A stretch of DNA of 64,000 nucleotides from Novisyntrophococcus fermenticellae (GCF_018866245.1 NZ_CP076458.1:3162001-3226000), one strand, 5' to 3'. Positions 17,201 through 26,256 are shown, counted from the stretch's first letter. Notes: a model not told the origin generated them from the letters alone. Program-made: numbers and translations.

Positions 17201-19106
17201 GTCTGTCCGAAATCTCACTCATGTTTGTTGCATTGTTGTTCCAGTTGTCACGAATTGCAAGTCTGTTCAAAGACGTGATTTGTTCGTTATTTTCAACCTT
17301 TACAAGATTCTTATCTGTAGAATCTTTTTCAACTTTCGGGTTTGTAGAAACTACTTTTCCGTCAATCATCATTGTAAGACCTTTTGTTTCATCAATTGCC
17401 CACTGGAATTTGTGCCAGTCAGCTGTTCTCTCAACATCAGTAGTTCCCCAGCCATAGTTGTTATATGTATAACCTTTAATACGAGTACCATAATGTGTCT
17501 TTGTCATGTTGTCTACAAGCGGAGCAATGGTGCCGTCATAGAAGATTCCCAAAGGTGCATCATCATTATTATTGATACCGAATCCCCATTTTGTCTGATC
17601 AGCGCCGCCGTTTGCATCATAGTAATATGCTGTAACAGTAACATTGGTTACTTCATCCAGATTTTTAGCCGGTGAACCAATATTGGTGCTTGTTGCTGAT
17701 GCTGCATAACGACCAAACAAAGAACCTTTGTCGCTGTGTTTGTATAAACCAGCGTCTCCATCAGTAAACTGTTTCTCGCCTTCAAAACTGTCTGTGAATA
17801 CAACACCTGCTTCATCATAGTATTTTACCTTAGCAGTAACTTTCACAGTTTCATCTGCTGCTGGTTTGTATCCCTCTTTCAGTGTCAAAGTACCGTCTTT
17901 TCCTACGATCACGTTTTCATTGTTTGTTGTATATTCAACACTCTCAATTGCAACGTTATCTGCATTGTCAAGATAAACCTTACCAGTTTCTCCCTTTGTA
18001 AGACTTCCACTGTTGTCTGCACCGAATGTAAGTTTCATTTCATCAGATTGTTCTGTGACATCACTGTCAACTGTTACAGTCATTGTAAGAGAGTCATCTG
18101 TCTTGATCTCGCCAGCGTTAGATTTCAGGATATACATATCGTCAATGAAATGTTTTCCTTCTACCCATGTCATCACATCTGCTTTGTTTGCCCAGTTTGT
18201 AGCAACCGCAGCTTTATTGATTGTCTTTACGCCTGTTACAAGAAGCGGTGTATCTTCTCCTGCAAAGCACACAGCATTACCATCGATGAATGCCTTTGTT
18301 CCTTCAGCAGTAACTTCTGCTTCCATCTTATGCCAGCCCGGTGTTCTCTGGATATTCGTCGGTCTCCATGTTCCCGCCTCACGAACGGTATATGTTTTCA
18401 GATACTGTGTTTTATCATCAGTCTCTGTACTTGACGGAACTCCAACTCCCATCAGGAAATTACTGTATCCATTGATTGCCATACCGAACTTAATCTGGTC
18501 AAATTCATCAGTAATAATGCTGTTATCCATCTCCTCCGGTGTTGCCGGATCATAGTACCAGAACACAAGACGTCCTGTGCTGTTCACATCAGCTGACCAC
18601 ATTCCGTCTTTGCACTGTACGGAATTTGTTGTACCTGACTTCAGTCCGTTGTGTGCTTTATCAGCTGTATGTGTCAGGCCATACATACCTGCCTGAGATG
18701 GTTTCAGACTTCCGTCTATTTCCAGACCATCACTCCATAACAGCTGGTCTTCTGAATAATATTTTGCAGACGCGCCGATTGTGATTTTATCACCCTTTGC
18801 GGTTGTCTTTCCTGGTTTCAATGTCAGATAACCATCAGCTGACAATTCATATTTATCGCCACCCTCTGTAATCTGATAAGAAGCAGTATCAAGTGCTGCT
18901 CCGCTTTCTGCCGCATCTACATATACGCGGACTTCGTCTTTTCCATTCCATGCTGCCGCATCTGCTCCATAGAGCTTCAAAGACAGGCCTGTCGGATCTG
19001 CTGCATATGTTGTCATTGATACAGTTGGAACCATACTGACACAAAGTCCCAATGCAAGCAGTCCACTCAGAATTTTTTTTCCTAACCTTTTTCTTTGCAT
19101 GTGCAT
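14253..19106 (-). CDS. Giant surface protein with right-handed beta-helix domain
   Basis: A 1617-residue exported protein. Signal peptide (1-36, ending TTYAADP), two similar jelly-roll/LamG-like modules (about 40-345 and 350-680; each has an RTPGWHKMEAEV or RTADWHKFQWAI strand), then a parallel beta-helix from about 775 (DYYLSNNGDDSDDGHTPETA) to about 1400. Next comes a Cys-rich module (CTEDGVKEHYKCTGCEKYF and CDVCGYK), an Asn/Gly-rich spacer and a C-terminal anchor (VKTGDTTN, hydrophobic helix, basic tail). Beta-helix folds of this type occur in polysaccharide lyases and epimerases; the PL family cannot be fixed by eye. Context indicates glycosaminoglycan binding or cleavage. The start at 19106 lies 13 bases from GGAGGG; Met at 19100 is an alternative. 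Confidence 0.8.
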   Translation of the reverse strand: MHMQRKRLGKKILSGLLALGLCVSMVPTVSMTTYAADPTGLSLKLYGADAAAWNGKDEVRVYVDAAESGAALDTASYQITEGGDKYELSADGYLTLKPGKTTAKGDKITIGASAKYYSEDQLLWSDGLEIDGSLKPSQAGMYGLTHTADKAHNGLKSGTTNSVQCKDGMWSADVNSTGRLVFWYYDPATPEEMDNSIITDEFDQIKFGMAINGYSNFLMGVGVPSSTETDDKTQYLKTYTVREAGTWRPTNIQRTPGWHKMEAEVTAEGTKAFIDGNAVCFAGEDTPLLVTGVKTINKAAVATNWANKADVMTWVEGKHFIDDMYILKSNAGEIKTDDSLTMTVTVDSDVTEQSDEMKLTFGADNSGSLTKGETGKVYLDNADNVAIESVEYTTNNENVIVGKDGTLTLKEGYKPAADETVKVTAKVKYYDEAGVVFTDSFEGEKQFTDGDAGLYKHSDKGSLFGRYAASATSTNIGSPAKNLDEVTNVTVTAYYYDANGGADQTKWGFGINNNDDAPLGIFYDGTIAPLVDNMTKTHYGTRIKGYTYNNYGWGTTDVERTADWHKFQWAIDETKGLTMMIDGKVVSTNPKVEKDSTDKNLVKVENNEQITSLNRLAIRDNWNNNATNMSEISDRHFIDGVSVVKNGTAVKEATLESVEIPVIGVQYTVTPDRLTVDKTYPKDQTIYISPYMEGETDIVDVLVNGMPTSKKLWTAGKGKAPQNATQYPAEMKGYKVVLDAAAIKGMTDGETEVVLVTKEGTEIKVPVTVDVTEHVATDYYLSNNGDDSDDGHTPETAWKTFDKLQSVTFGPGDHIYLDAKSTWNGVQFRPEGSGAEGKPIVLTKYNDGGDSSKRPVLNGNGTIADLEAHSYAAFDTWRAFYPSGTIELFNVEQWEVRGVEVTNYAKEMQKGATGRNGIAVIHDYMEVQDISVEDAVKLSNAEREQAFYRAGKLQHIVIEDCYIHDVVGYHPKNGAVGRGGKMSGGINAYGPYDDLHMDKNIVMYCDVEGIRNDVLAWQGDTRTQFPSYMEDVTANNNFIVGVPGDGIVLSSANQCEIANNYLSDAGYSYYAADKSKNHNISWAAGSGVQNGCRDVETKTGAVAKDMGNRKAPITLPTTNFAGLWFIGTKDSVAQYNEAVNNVWTCNDSEAFDADMFCWGTVFQYNYTYRNNGGFLLIMSTADDGTLVRYNVSVEDSQGYGLDGGESQNGLFHYAGAPDAIYNNLFILGKDLSTVFGGGSNTTHFFNNIMIAPNGLQQKGAHAEDGYDYKYDFHINGSSDGVVQNPKLSGEIYNNLFTEGILDTIVDGSTVELKDNVEISVEDLDKVFVNLDGFMEAQPVKALLGRSDITGVNVEKLEYKKGAGVAFTPEGGKAVKVPTGGFDLTQFQGIKLKENGLLSKNPAVGAGIDVDEMVVAMREKKGDNYYSYKEQTDAVLPLTKDFFKNDITALKSVDIGPFQSDAESHVHEMEKIEAKAATCTEDGVKEHYKCTGCEKYFWDKEGTQPIEDVQETVIPAAHVDADEDGTCDVCGYKEGGEVTPTPTQDPDEGGNGNAGNNNAGNNNSGNNGSNANKPDQTTTVKTGDTTNIILWAAIVAAAGAAVIAMVVIRKKNTRGSRR

Positions 19107-19212
19107 TTCTTTCTCATTTCCCTCCTTTTGTTTGATATAGTTCTCTTCGTTCTGTCTGCATTCTTACAATACAGCTCAGAACATTTATAAATAACAGAAG
19201 TGAATCTGTTTT

Positions 19213-20205
19213 TTACGGCATCTCCAGTGCATCGTAATGCTCCTCATCAATCACAACTTCCGCATCTTCTGTCATTTTCTCAACCCATTCTGCAACTTCT
19301 GCTCTTGCATAGAATGTGCGAAGTGATTTTTCTGCCTCATCATAAGAAGCATAGCCTAAGCTTTCTACCCCTTGAAACTCAATACTTGCTTCTCTTCCAT
19401 CGTATATATAATAGTCAATGGATTCTCCCGGCTGCATCATGGAAAAATAATTGTAGATCAAATCTTCCTTGACTTCCTCTCCCTTTCCGATTTCCCGGGT
19501 ATTTTGTTCCACTGTTTCTGTTGTTCCATCCGCATAATGAACGGTATATTTGTAAATTTCTCCCAGTGAAAAACTTTCTTTATATTCTTCATACAAAGCT
19601 TCCAGCTCCTCTTTTGGAGGACTGGTCTTTTCAATCTGTCGATTCTCCAGCTCTGCGCGGGCACCGCCGCTCAAATATTGATAATAGGTAAATGGAGAAT
19701 ATTCCTCTACGCCGTAGAATGTCTCACCGTTATCTTTCTTCTCGGCACGATCTTTATTTTCCTTCTCCATATCTTTCATCATCTCATCGTAGTCTTTGTA
19801 TTCCAGAATATCCTCTTCCGATGCCAGGATGAATTCTATCTTTGCTTCTTTCACCTGTGCCAGCGCCCTGTCTTTCGCATAATCAAGCGGTGTCTGCCCC
19901 TCTACTTCCGTTCGCCAGAATTCATCATTTGTTTCCATCTTGTAATTGGTCCAGTAATAATTTGTTGTAATTGCTTTCTGATCTCTCAAAAACATCAAAA
20001 ACTCTTCTTCGGTTACTCCGTAGCCATCTACAGTCAACAAGTACTTCCCGTCTGTAAGTTCTCCGCTTTTTTCTTCTTTCTTTGCTGTCTCTTGTGTATT
20101 TTCTGCCTTCGTCTCTTCTTGTTTTCCACAGCCCCACTCCAGAACTGTAACCGCTCCCAGCATTGTCGCTGCTGCAAGAACTGCAAGTACTTTTTGTCTG
20201 TTCAT
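19213..20205 (-). CDS. PrsA/SurA-like lipoprotein chaperone
   Basis: A 330-residue predicted lipoprotein: hydrophobic leader, then Cys in EWGCGKQ, then a charged linker. The N-terminal helical part (LTVDGYGVTEEEFLMFLRDQ) resembles the SurA/PrsA chaperone domain. The C-terminal part (from about 215, YKYTVHYADGTTETV, PGESIDYYIYDG) looks like a weak parvulin-like domain lacking obvious catalytic residues. It lies directly upstream of the genes for two very large exported proteins, so folding them at the membrane is a reasonable role. The start at 20205 is preferred over 20217 because GGGAAG stands before it. Confidence 0.6.
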   Translation of the reverse strand: MNRQKVLAVLAAATMLGAVTVLEWGCGKQEETKAENTQETAKKEEKSGELTDGKYLLTVDGYGVTEEEFLMFLRDQKAITTNYYWTNYKMETNDEFWRTEVEGQTPLDYAKDRALAQVKEAKIEFILASEEDILEYKDYDEMMKDMEKENKDRAEKKDNGETFYGVEEYSPFTYYQYLSGGARAELENRQIEKTSPPKEELEALYEEYKESFSLGEIYKYTVHYADGTTETVEQNTREIGKGEEVKEDLIYNYFSMMQPGESIDYYIYDGREASIEFQGVESLGYASYDEAEKSLRTFYARAEVAEWVEKMTEDAEVVIDEEHYDALEMP

Positions 20206-20262
20206 GACTCTTCCCATCTTTGATTTTTGTTCTCGTTCTATACTTTTCCATACTTAACTTTT

Positions 20263-20290
20263 ATTCTATAAATTTGTCCAAAATAGTCAA
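20263..20290 (-). promoter_or_regulatory. Promoter upstream of the PrsA-like gene
   Basis: On the minus strand TTGACT and TAGAAT are spaced by 16 bases, about 60 bases before the start codon. It follows the truncated GH88 gene and would let the exported-protein genes be transcribed apart from the ABC/hydrolase operon. Confidence 0.55.
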
Positions 20291-20304
20291 TGAACTATCT
20301 TTGA

Positions 20305-20380
20305 GTCCTATTACTTTTTTCAAGCTATTTTCAATGCTACTATTACTTTTTTACACTTCTTGTACTTTTTTATTTCATGT
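20305..20380 (-). repeat. A+T-rich imperfect direct repeats
   Basis: Three spaced copies of AAAAAAGTA-N-AG-type sequence (two read AAAAAAGTAATAG) lie just downstream of the GH88 stop and upstream of the promoter. They could be regulator binding sites, such as for the AraC-type response regulator, or scars of the GH88 deletion. Confidence 0.35.
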
Positions 20381-20391
20381 GTAAATACCAC

Positions 20392-21216
20392 TTAAAAAGG
20401 TGCAGAATCCTTCCCAACTTCGCTCATGTATTTACTCATTTCCAACATTCCACACACTGCGATTACTGCAGAAGAAGAGTCACGCGGTTCCTCGTCTCCG
20501 GTACCAAACTCCAGATCCCAGTACGGGCAGAGATCTTCCGGCAAATGCTCCAGAAAATATTGAGTAACGCGTTTAAAATATCCAATATATTCTTCCCGTT
20601 TTGTATAGCGGTAACCCATTGCAGTGCCATACACTCCCCATGCCTGTCCTCTTGCCCATGCAGAACCGTCCCGATAACCCTGGCATGTAGCCCCATGATC
20701 CGGCTCTCCTGTTTCCGGATTCATAAAGAAGGTATGCCATGTAGAATTGTCTTCACGAATCACATTTGCAAGTGCTGTATGGATGTGTTTTTCTGCAATA
20801 TCTCTATATTTTTCAATTCCTGTCTCTTCAAATGCCCAGTATAAAAGCGGCAGATTCAACAGACAGTCAATGATAAAACGGTAGTTATCCGGTGCTCCCA
20901 TCTTGCCCCATGCCTGCAAAAATTCTCCCTTCGGCTGAAAACGACTTACCAGATTATCTGCTGCAAGAAGTGCTGCCTTTTTCGCTTTTTCCATGCCGGT
21001 CAGTTTATATGCTGCAACACAGGATAAACTATACAAAAATCCCATGTCATGATGAGCCACATCAATTCTCTGTTCAATTCGATTCAAAAAGGAATCTACC
21101 TGAATTTCTCCCGCCTTTCTATAGAGTTCTTTTTCTCCCTCCGTCTTAGCATTTTCATAAGCCAGCCAGATTTCTCCGGTCCAGAACCCGGTTGTCCACT
21201 CTACATTTTCTCCCAT
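20392..21216 (-). pseudogene. Unsaturated glucuronyl hydrolase (GH88), truncated at both ends
   Basis: The 274-residue frame is clearly GH88: VEWTTGFWTGEIWLAYE, the catalytic Asp in VAHHDMGFLYSLS and the second Asp in RFIIDCLLNLPLLYWA, plus WARGQAWGVYG. GH88 enzymes hydrolyse the 4,5-unsaturated uronic acid left by polysaccharide lyases. Family members have about 370-400 residues; here about 40 residues before VEWTTGFW and about 80 after SSSAVIAVCGMLEMSKY are missing, including the conserved closing helices. The first Met overlaps the end of the beta-glucuronidase gene, as if a deletion had joined them. It may be expressed, but a stable active fold is doubtful. Confidence 0.75.
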
Positions 21217-22982
21217 CTTTCCTGCAAGAAATAAGCCGCCTGTTTCGGTCGTCTGTCCCTTGTAAAAATACCTTTTTTATTTCCATCCACACGTTTGATA
21301 TTTTCTGCTGTTGCAAAATCCGCAAATACCCACACATGCTCTCCTGTAATATATGGAAGTGAATCAAATACTTCTCCATATGCTTTCATAAACGCCGTCT
21401 GATATTCTTCAGTAAATAATCGAGCATTGATATCATGCAGTCCCATAATTGTATCTGCGCCATACTCTCCAAGCATGATCGGCTTCTCCGGACATCTTTT
21501 ATGAAAGCCTTCTAACTCCGCTTTTAATTTTGCCTTTGCTCCCTCTAGATTTCCTTCTGTATTATACCAGCCACGATATCTGTTCAACATAAGGAAATCA
21601 CACAGCTCCGCAACTTTACAAGTCTCCGGCGTAGACCCCTCATAAGTCACAATCGTCACCGGACGATGTTGAATATCCTGCTCCTTCGTCAGGTTTACCA
21701 ACGGTTCAAAATATTCTTTTGCTCCTTCTTCCTGGCTGGCAGGTTCATTCGCTACGGACCATGCAATCACACATGGATGGTTTTTATCTCTGCGCACCAG
21801 TTCTTCCATTACATCTCTATGATGCTTAGCTGTAGTCAATGTAGCCCATGTTCCCTGCGGATTTCCCCCCAGCAATCCCGTCGCTGTAAATCCGGTATTC
21901 AGCCCTACTGCCGGAGCTTCATCGATGACCAAAATTCCCAGTTTATCGCACAACTGCATCATCTCCTCACTGTTCGGATAATGTGCAGTACGGAAGGAAT
22001 TTGCATTGATCCATTTTAACAATCCCAGATCCTTTGTCATCAGAGATAAATCCGTTCCTCTTCCATGAATTGCGCCTTCTTCATGTTTTCCAAAGCCTTT
22101 TAAGTATACCGGCTTTCCGTTTAATAAAATTCTGCAATTTTCAATCGCGATTTCACGAAATCCAAATGTTTCTTTATATTCATCTCCAATTCCACCCGCC
22201 GCCTCAAGACGAACTTCCAATTCATACAGATTCGGCTCTTCCGTAGACCATAATTTTATACCATCCAGTTTTGTTGCTCCACTATCGCCTTCACTCTCAT
22301 ATACGCAGTTTCCATTTGAATCCAGTACGCGGATATGAAGCCTGGACTCCTCTTTCTGCGCCCCCTCCACTGTTACTTTCCAAATAAGGGTGCCATCCAT
22401 TTTTCCTGCAACCTCAATATCTTCAATGTAAGTCTTTGGAGTCGTATATAACCATACAGGGCGCATAATTCCTGTATAATTATAAAAATCAAAATTCGGG
22501 AGATTTATTGTCTTCGGAGCTAATCCAGGATATTCTTCCTGCTCCATTCTTCCGCATGGTAAGGTAGAATAATCTACAATATTATTTACAAACACAGTCA
22601 GGAGATTATCCCCGATGATTGCTTTTTCGGATATTTCAAAGGAAAACGGCAAAAATCCACCCTTATGTTTCCCCAGCACCTCTCCGTTTAAATACACTTC
22701 TGCTGTATGTGCGACACTTCCAAATCTTAAAACTAAGCGCTCTCTTTTCATTTGCTCTGTCACATGGATGGTTCTCTGATATACCATTTCCCCTACATGA
22801 TCTGCAAATTTTTTTCCCGGATATATATCATTATAAGAAGATGGAACCGGCATTGGTCTTAATCCGGTCAAATGCAGCCCCGCTTCATCTCGTTTCTCGC
22901 CTGCATGCTCTAATAACTTAAAATCCCAAATTCCATTCAGATCAAACACCATCCGGCCAGATGACATTTTTGGATACAGCAT
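21201..22982 (-). CDS. uidA: Beta-glucuronidase, glycoside hydrolase family 2
   Basis: A 593-residue cytoplasmic GH2 enzyme of nearly the length of E. coli UidA. It has the sugar-binding domain (FDLNGIWDFKLLEH), the acid/base Glu in WSVANEPAS and the nucleophile Glu in IMLGEYGAD. The NxK motif near the C-terminus (VDGNKKGIFTRDRRPK) binds the carboxylate of glucuronic acid and separates glucuronidases from galactosidases. GGAGG precedes the ATG. It sits between the permease genes and GH88, fitting breakdown of imported glucuronic-acid oligosaccharides; such enzymes may also act on host glucuronide conjugates. Confidence 0.9.
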   Translation of the reverse strand: MLYPKMSSGRMVFDLNGIWDFKLLEHAGEKRDEAGLHLTGLRPMPVPSSYNDIYPGKKFADHVGEMVYQRTIHVTEQMKRERLVLRFGSVAHTAEVYLNGEVLGKHKGGFLPFSFEISEKAIIGDNLLTVFVNNIVDYSTLPCGRMEQEEYPGLAPKTINLPNFDFYNYTGIMRPVWLYTTPKTYIEDIEVAGKMDGTLIWKVTVEGAQKEESRLHIRVLDSNGNCVYESEGDSGATKLDGIKLWSTEEPNLYELEVRLEAAGGIGDEYKETFGFREIAIENCRILLNGKPVYLKGFGKHEEGAIHGRGTDLSLMTKDLGLLKWINANSFRTAHYPNSEEMMQLCDKLGILVIDEAPAVGLNTGFTATGLLGGNPQGTWATLTTAKHHRDVMEELVRRDKNHPCVIAWSVANEPASQEEGAKEYFEPLVNLTKEQDIQHRPVTIVTYEGSTPETCKVAELCDFLMLNRYRGWYNTEGNLEGAKAKLKAELEGFHKRCPEKPIMLGEYGADTIMGLHDINARLFTEEYQTAFMKAYGEVFDSLPYITGEHVWVFADFATAENIKRVDGNKKGIFTRDRRPKQAAYFLQERWEKM

Positions 22983-23017
22983 TGATTTCAGCCTCCTTTT
23001 TTATTTCTCTCATTGAT

Positions 23018-23086
23018 ATTGAAGGACGCCTCATCGGAACAATTTTTCTGTTATACAGTTCATTGTCCGACAAGGCGTTCCTCTGA
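23018..23086. repeat. Large hairpin between permease and glucuronidase genes
   Basis: Arms around GGACGCCTCATCGGA and TCCGACAAGGCGTTCC are nearly fully complementary. There is no U-run, so it looks like an mRNA-stabilising or attenuating stem within the operon. Confidence 0.55.
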
Positions 23087-23122
23087 TTCGTATTATTTCT
23101 CTTTAACTATCGTTTTCCAGCA

Positions 23123-23953
23123 TTAACCCTTGATACCACTGCTTGCAATTCCCTGTACAAACTGTTTCTGTCCGATCAAGAAAATAATCAGCACCGGAAT
23201 CAATGCCAGTACAGATACCGCCATTACAAGACCATACTCTGTCGAATATTGTCCGATAAACATCTTGATACCTAACTGAATTGTTTTATTTAACTCTGTA
23301 TTAAAGTAAATCATTGGCCCCATGTAGTCATTCCAAATTGTTACAAATGTGAAAATGACCAATGTGGTCGCAGATGCTTTACTAAGTGGCAATACAATTT
23401 TTCTAAAGATACCGTATTCTGATAGACCATCAATTCTCGCCGCTTCCAAAAGCTCATCCGGAATCGATATAAATGCCTGTCTCATCAAGAATACACCAAA
23501 CGCGTTAAAACTCTGCATTAATATATAACCGATATGTGTATCTACCAAATGCAGGTTGTTCATCAAAGAATACTGTGGAAGCATATATACCTGCCATGGA
23601 ATAGCCATAGTAGCTACATAAAGCATAAATAAGATATTTCTTCCTTTAAATTTACATTTTGCAAAACCATATGCCGCAAAACTTGATGTAATCACCTGAA
23701 TAATCGTAATAATTACAGTCAGTTTTATTGAGTTCAACGTAAATGTTAACAGTGGAATCTTCTCCCATACTTTTGAATAGTTGCTCCACTGCGGATTCTT
23801 TGGAATCCACTGAATTGGAACTGAAAACACTTCTTTGTCAAGTTTTAAAGAAGATGACAACATCCAAATCAAGGGTGTCAGTGTAGTGATTGTCAACACA
23901 ATAAGCAGGATATAGAGAAGTGCTCTTTTTACAGGATTTTTCTTTCCTACCAT
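23123..23953 (-). CDS. Carbohydrate ABC transporter permease (MalG type)
   Basis: A 276-residue inner-membrane permease of the CUT1 class with six transmembrane helices. The EAA loop that contacts the ATPase reads EAARIDGLSEYGIFRKIVLP. It starts after AAGGAGG and lies 13 bases from the preceding permease, so the two form the heterodimeric channel. No ATPase gene is present nearby; CUT1 systems often share one MsmX-like ATPase encoded elsewhere. Confidence 0.92.
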   Translation of the reverse strand: MVGKKNPVKRALLYILLIVLTITTLTPLIWMLSSSLKLDKEVFSVPIQWIPKNPQWSNYSKVWEKIPLLTFTLNSIKLTVIITIIQVITSSFAAYGFAKCKFKGRNILFMLYVATMAIPWQVYMLPQYSLMNNLHLVDTHIGYILMQSFNAFGVFLMRQAFISIPDELLEAARIDGLSEYGIFRKIVLPLSKASATTLVIFTFVTIWNDYMGPMIYFNTELNKTIQLGIKMFIGQYSTEYGLVMAVSVLALIPVLIIFLIGQKQFVQGIASSGIKG

Positions 23954-23966
23954 TTTCCCAACCTCC

Positions 23967-24872
23967 TTAGTAGTTTACAATTTTCTTCTCAGCCTTAAAC
24001 TGGAATGCAGTCAACAGTGCAACAATCAAGAACAGAATCATAGCCGCTGCTGATGATTTACCATAATCCCAAGAGATAAATGCCTGATTGTAAATATACT
24101 GGGAAATCATTGTTGAAGATGTTCCCGGTCCACCGTTTGTCATTAACCATACCAGGTCAAATACCTTGAAAGAATTAATAACAAGCATCATAACTACAAA
24201 GAAAGTACTTGGGCTAAGCAGTGGCCAGGTAATTTTCCAGAAACGTGTCCATCCGTTTGCTCCATCAAGTTCAGCTGCTTCATATAAACTTTGATCAATC
24301 CCTTGCAGACCTGCAAGATAAATAATCATAAAGTATCCCATGTTTCTCCATACATTTACAATGATTAATCCCGGAATAACCCATGTTGTAGACGCCAGCC
24401 ATCCCGGCGGATTTGAAATTCCGATAAATTTCAAAAATTCATTCAACGGTCCATACTCTGGCTGCAGCATAGCATTAAATACAACTGATACCGCTACAAC
24501 AGATGCTACGTATGGGAAGAATAATGCACTTCTGAAGAAACCTCTTGCCTTAATTTTCTGATTCAACAGAAGCGCCAGTCCTAATGATGCAATTACTGAA
24601 AACAATACAGTAAAGATTGTAAAGTACGCTGTCTGCCAAATAGAATCACGAAATACACTATCTTTAAATATGTCAACAAAATTCTGGATTCCTGCAAATT
24701 CGATCTCAGTAAAGCCATCCCAATGTGAGAAGCTCAGTGCTAGTGAGAACATGACAGGAATAAATATAAAAACGAAAAATCCGATGAAATTCGGCAGAAT
24801 AAAGGAATATCCTACAAGATTTTGCCGAAGTGTCAGGGAAACACCTTTTTGTTTCTTTGCTTTCTTTTCCAT
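23967..24872 (-). CDS. Carbohydrate ABC transporter permease (MalF/UgpA type)
   Basis: A 301-residue six-helix permease with the EAA loop EAAELDGANGWTRFWKITWP. The charged N-terminus is followed by a first helix LVGYSFILPNFIGFFVFIF. It pairs with the MalG-type permease and receives cargo from the lipoprotein encoded upstream. Predicted cargo is an unsaturated uronic-acid oligosaccharide, inferred from neighbours only. Confidence 0.92.
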   Translation of the reverse strand: MEKKAKKQKGVSLTLRQNLVGYSFILPNFIGFFVFIFIPVMFSLALSFSHWDGFTEIEFAGIQNFVDIFKDSVFRDSIWQTAYFTIFTVLFSVIASLGLALLLNQKIKARGFFRSALFFPYVASVVAVSVVFNAMLQPEYGPLNEFLKFIGISNPPGWLASTTWVIPGLIIVNVWRNMGYFMIIYLAGLQGIDQSLYEAAELDGANGWTRFWKITWPLLSPSTFFVVMMLVINSFKVFDLVWLMTNGGPGTSSTMISQYIYNQAFISWDYGKSSAAAMILFLIVALLTAFQFKAEKKIVNY

Positions 24873-24906
24873 TGTTTCTCCTTTTCTCTCTCACCCTGTT
24901 ATCAAG

Positions 24907-24926
24907 TCATTTTAGGCATAAAATGA
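24907..24926 (-). repeat. Hairpin between binding-protein and permease genes
   Basis: TCATTTTA and TAAAATGA form a perfect 8-bp stem with a four-base loop. Stems at this position in ABC operons commonly stabilise the binding-protein message or lower read-through into the permease genes. Confidence 0.5.
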
Positions 24927-24960
24927 GCGACAGTCACCCCGCCGCCCATCTAACCATTCA

Positions 24961-26256
24961 CTATTTACCCTGAATTTCTTTTGCGCGATCGCCCATTTCT
25001 GTTAATACATCATCAATTGGTTTCTCTTTGATCATGATCAGAGAGTGCTCTTCTGAAAGCATCTGGTTGATTTCTGCGGACTTAGAATCGATCGGTCTGT
25101 CAAGAACGATGTTTGTTGTCTTCAGCGCTTCTGCAGAACCTTCCGGCATTCCTTCTTTTGCTGCAATTGCGTCTAATGTTGTTTCATCCTGGTATGCTGG
25201 CATCTGTCCTCTTTCAACAAGGGCTGCAGAACCAACTTCTCCTGTTGCATATTTGATGAATTCCCAAGCTTCTTCTTTATGTTTAGAATTTGCATTGATT
25301 GCTAATGGTGTTGTAGAACCAACTGTGCTTCCTGCTTCTACTCCGTCTGGATGAGGCAGTGTTGCGATTCCCCAGTTAACATCTGTTTCACCAGCTTCTG
25401 CTTTTGTGATCATCATTGTCGAGAACCATGTTCCCATTGGCAATGTTGCTACTGTTCCCTGCTGGAATGGAGAAGCGTATGCGATATTACCTGTTTTCAA
25501 TGTAGAGTAATCCATGATTGTTCCTGCATCCTGCATTCTCAAAGCCATCTCATAATATGGTTTCATGAAGCTATAGTCTGGTCCAAGGATTGTATTCTTT
25601 CCGTCCTGTACTGCCCAGTTCTCTACACATGCCTGCCATGTATGAAGGTATCCACCGTATACTTTGTTGTTTCCTTCACCACTTGTCAGTTTTGTACACA
25701 TCTCTCCCCACTCTGTCCATGTCATGTCATTTGTAGGATATTCAACATTTGCTGCATCAAAGATGTCTTTGTTGTAGTACAATACATAGTAATCAGATTT
25801 GAATGGAAATGCTACCTGTTTTCCATCCAGATTGAAATCATCATAAGAAATGTACTTGTCTGTGTTGATTCCATCTTTCTCAATGTAAGACGTCAAATCT
25901 TCTAACTGTCCTTTTTTAGCAAATGATGGTGTAGAATCTGAATCTTTTACATATACGATATCGCAATCGTTTCCACCATTTAACATTGTAGACAACTTGT
26001 TCATGTAGTCAGCTGCTGCTACATCAACCATGTTAATCTTAATGTTCGGGTTCTCAGCCTCGAATCCCTCAATAATGTCCTGTAAGTACAGGTTCTGCGC
26101 TGAATCCCAAACTGGGAATGTTAATGTTACCTTCTCTCCCTCTTTTCCCTCGTCAGCTGGTTTCTCTTCTTTGCTTCCACATCCTGCAAGCAAAGTCGTT
26201 GCTGTCATTGTTGTCACAAGACCAAATGCAACTGTCTTCAAAAACTTATTCTTCAT
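24961..26256 (-). CDS. Extracellular sugar-binding lipoprotein of the ABC transporter
   Basis: A 431-residue solute-binding protein of family 1. The lipobox LLAGCGSKE places the lipidated Cys near residue 26. The body carries class patterns such as FEAENPNIKINMVDV, the YYNKDIFD hinge region and the closing TPLAINANSKHKEEAWEFIKY. It would capture oligosaccharides released by the surface lyases. It is the first gene of the transporter operon. Confidence 0.92.
   Translation of the reverse strand: MKNKFLKTVAFGLVTTMTATTLLAGCGSKEEKPADEGKEGEKVTLTFPVWDSAQNLYLQDIIEGFEAENPNIKINMVDVAAADYMNKLSTMLNGGNDCDIVYVKDSDSTPSFAKKGQLEDLTSYIEKDGINTDKYISYDDFNLDGKQVAFPFKSDYYVLYYNKDIFDAANVEYPTNDMTWTEWGEMCTKLTSGEGNNKVYGGYLHTWQACVENWAVQDGKNTILGPDYSFMKPYYEMALRMQDAGTIMDYSTLKTGNIAYASPFQQGTVATLPMGTWFSTMMITKAEAGETDVNWGIATLPHPDGVEAGSTVGSTTPLAINANSKHKEEAWEFIKYATGEVGSAALVERGQMPAYQDETTLDAIAAKEGMPEGSAEALKTTNIVLDRPIDSKSAEINQMLSEEHSLIMIKEKPIDDVLTEMGDRAKEIQGK

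Noticed and set aside
16785..17675. Plus-strand ORF of almost 300 codons opposite the beta-helix gene
   Set aside because: Antisense shadow of a repetitive coding sequence; biased composition and no ribosome site.
20305..20380. Possible CRISPR-like repeats
   Set aside because: Only three short A-rich units of uneven spacing, with no regular spacers and no cas genes in the window.
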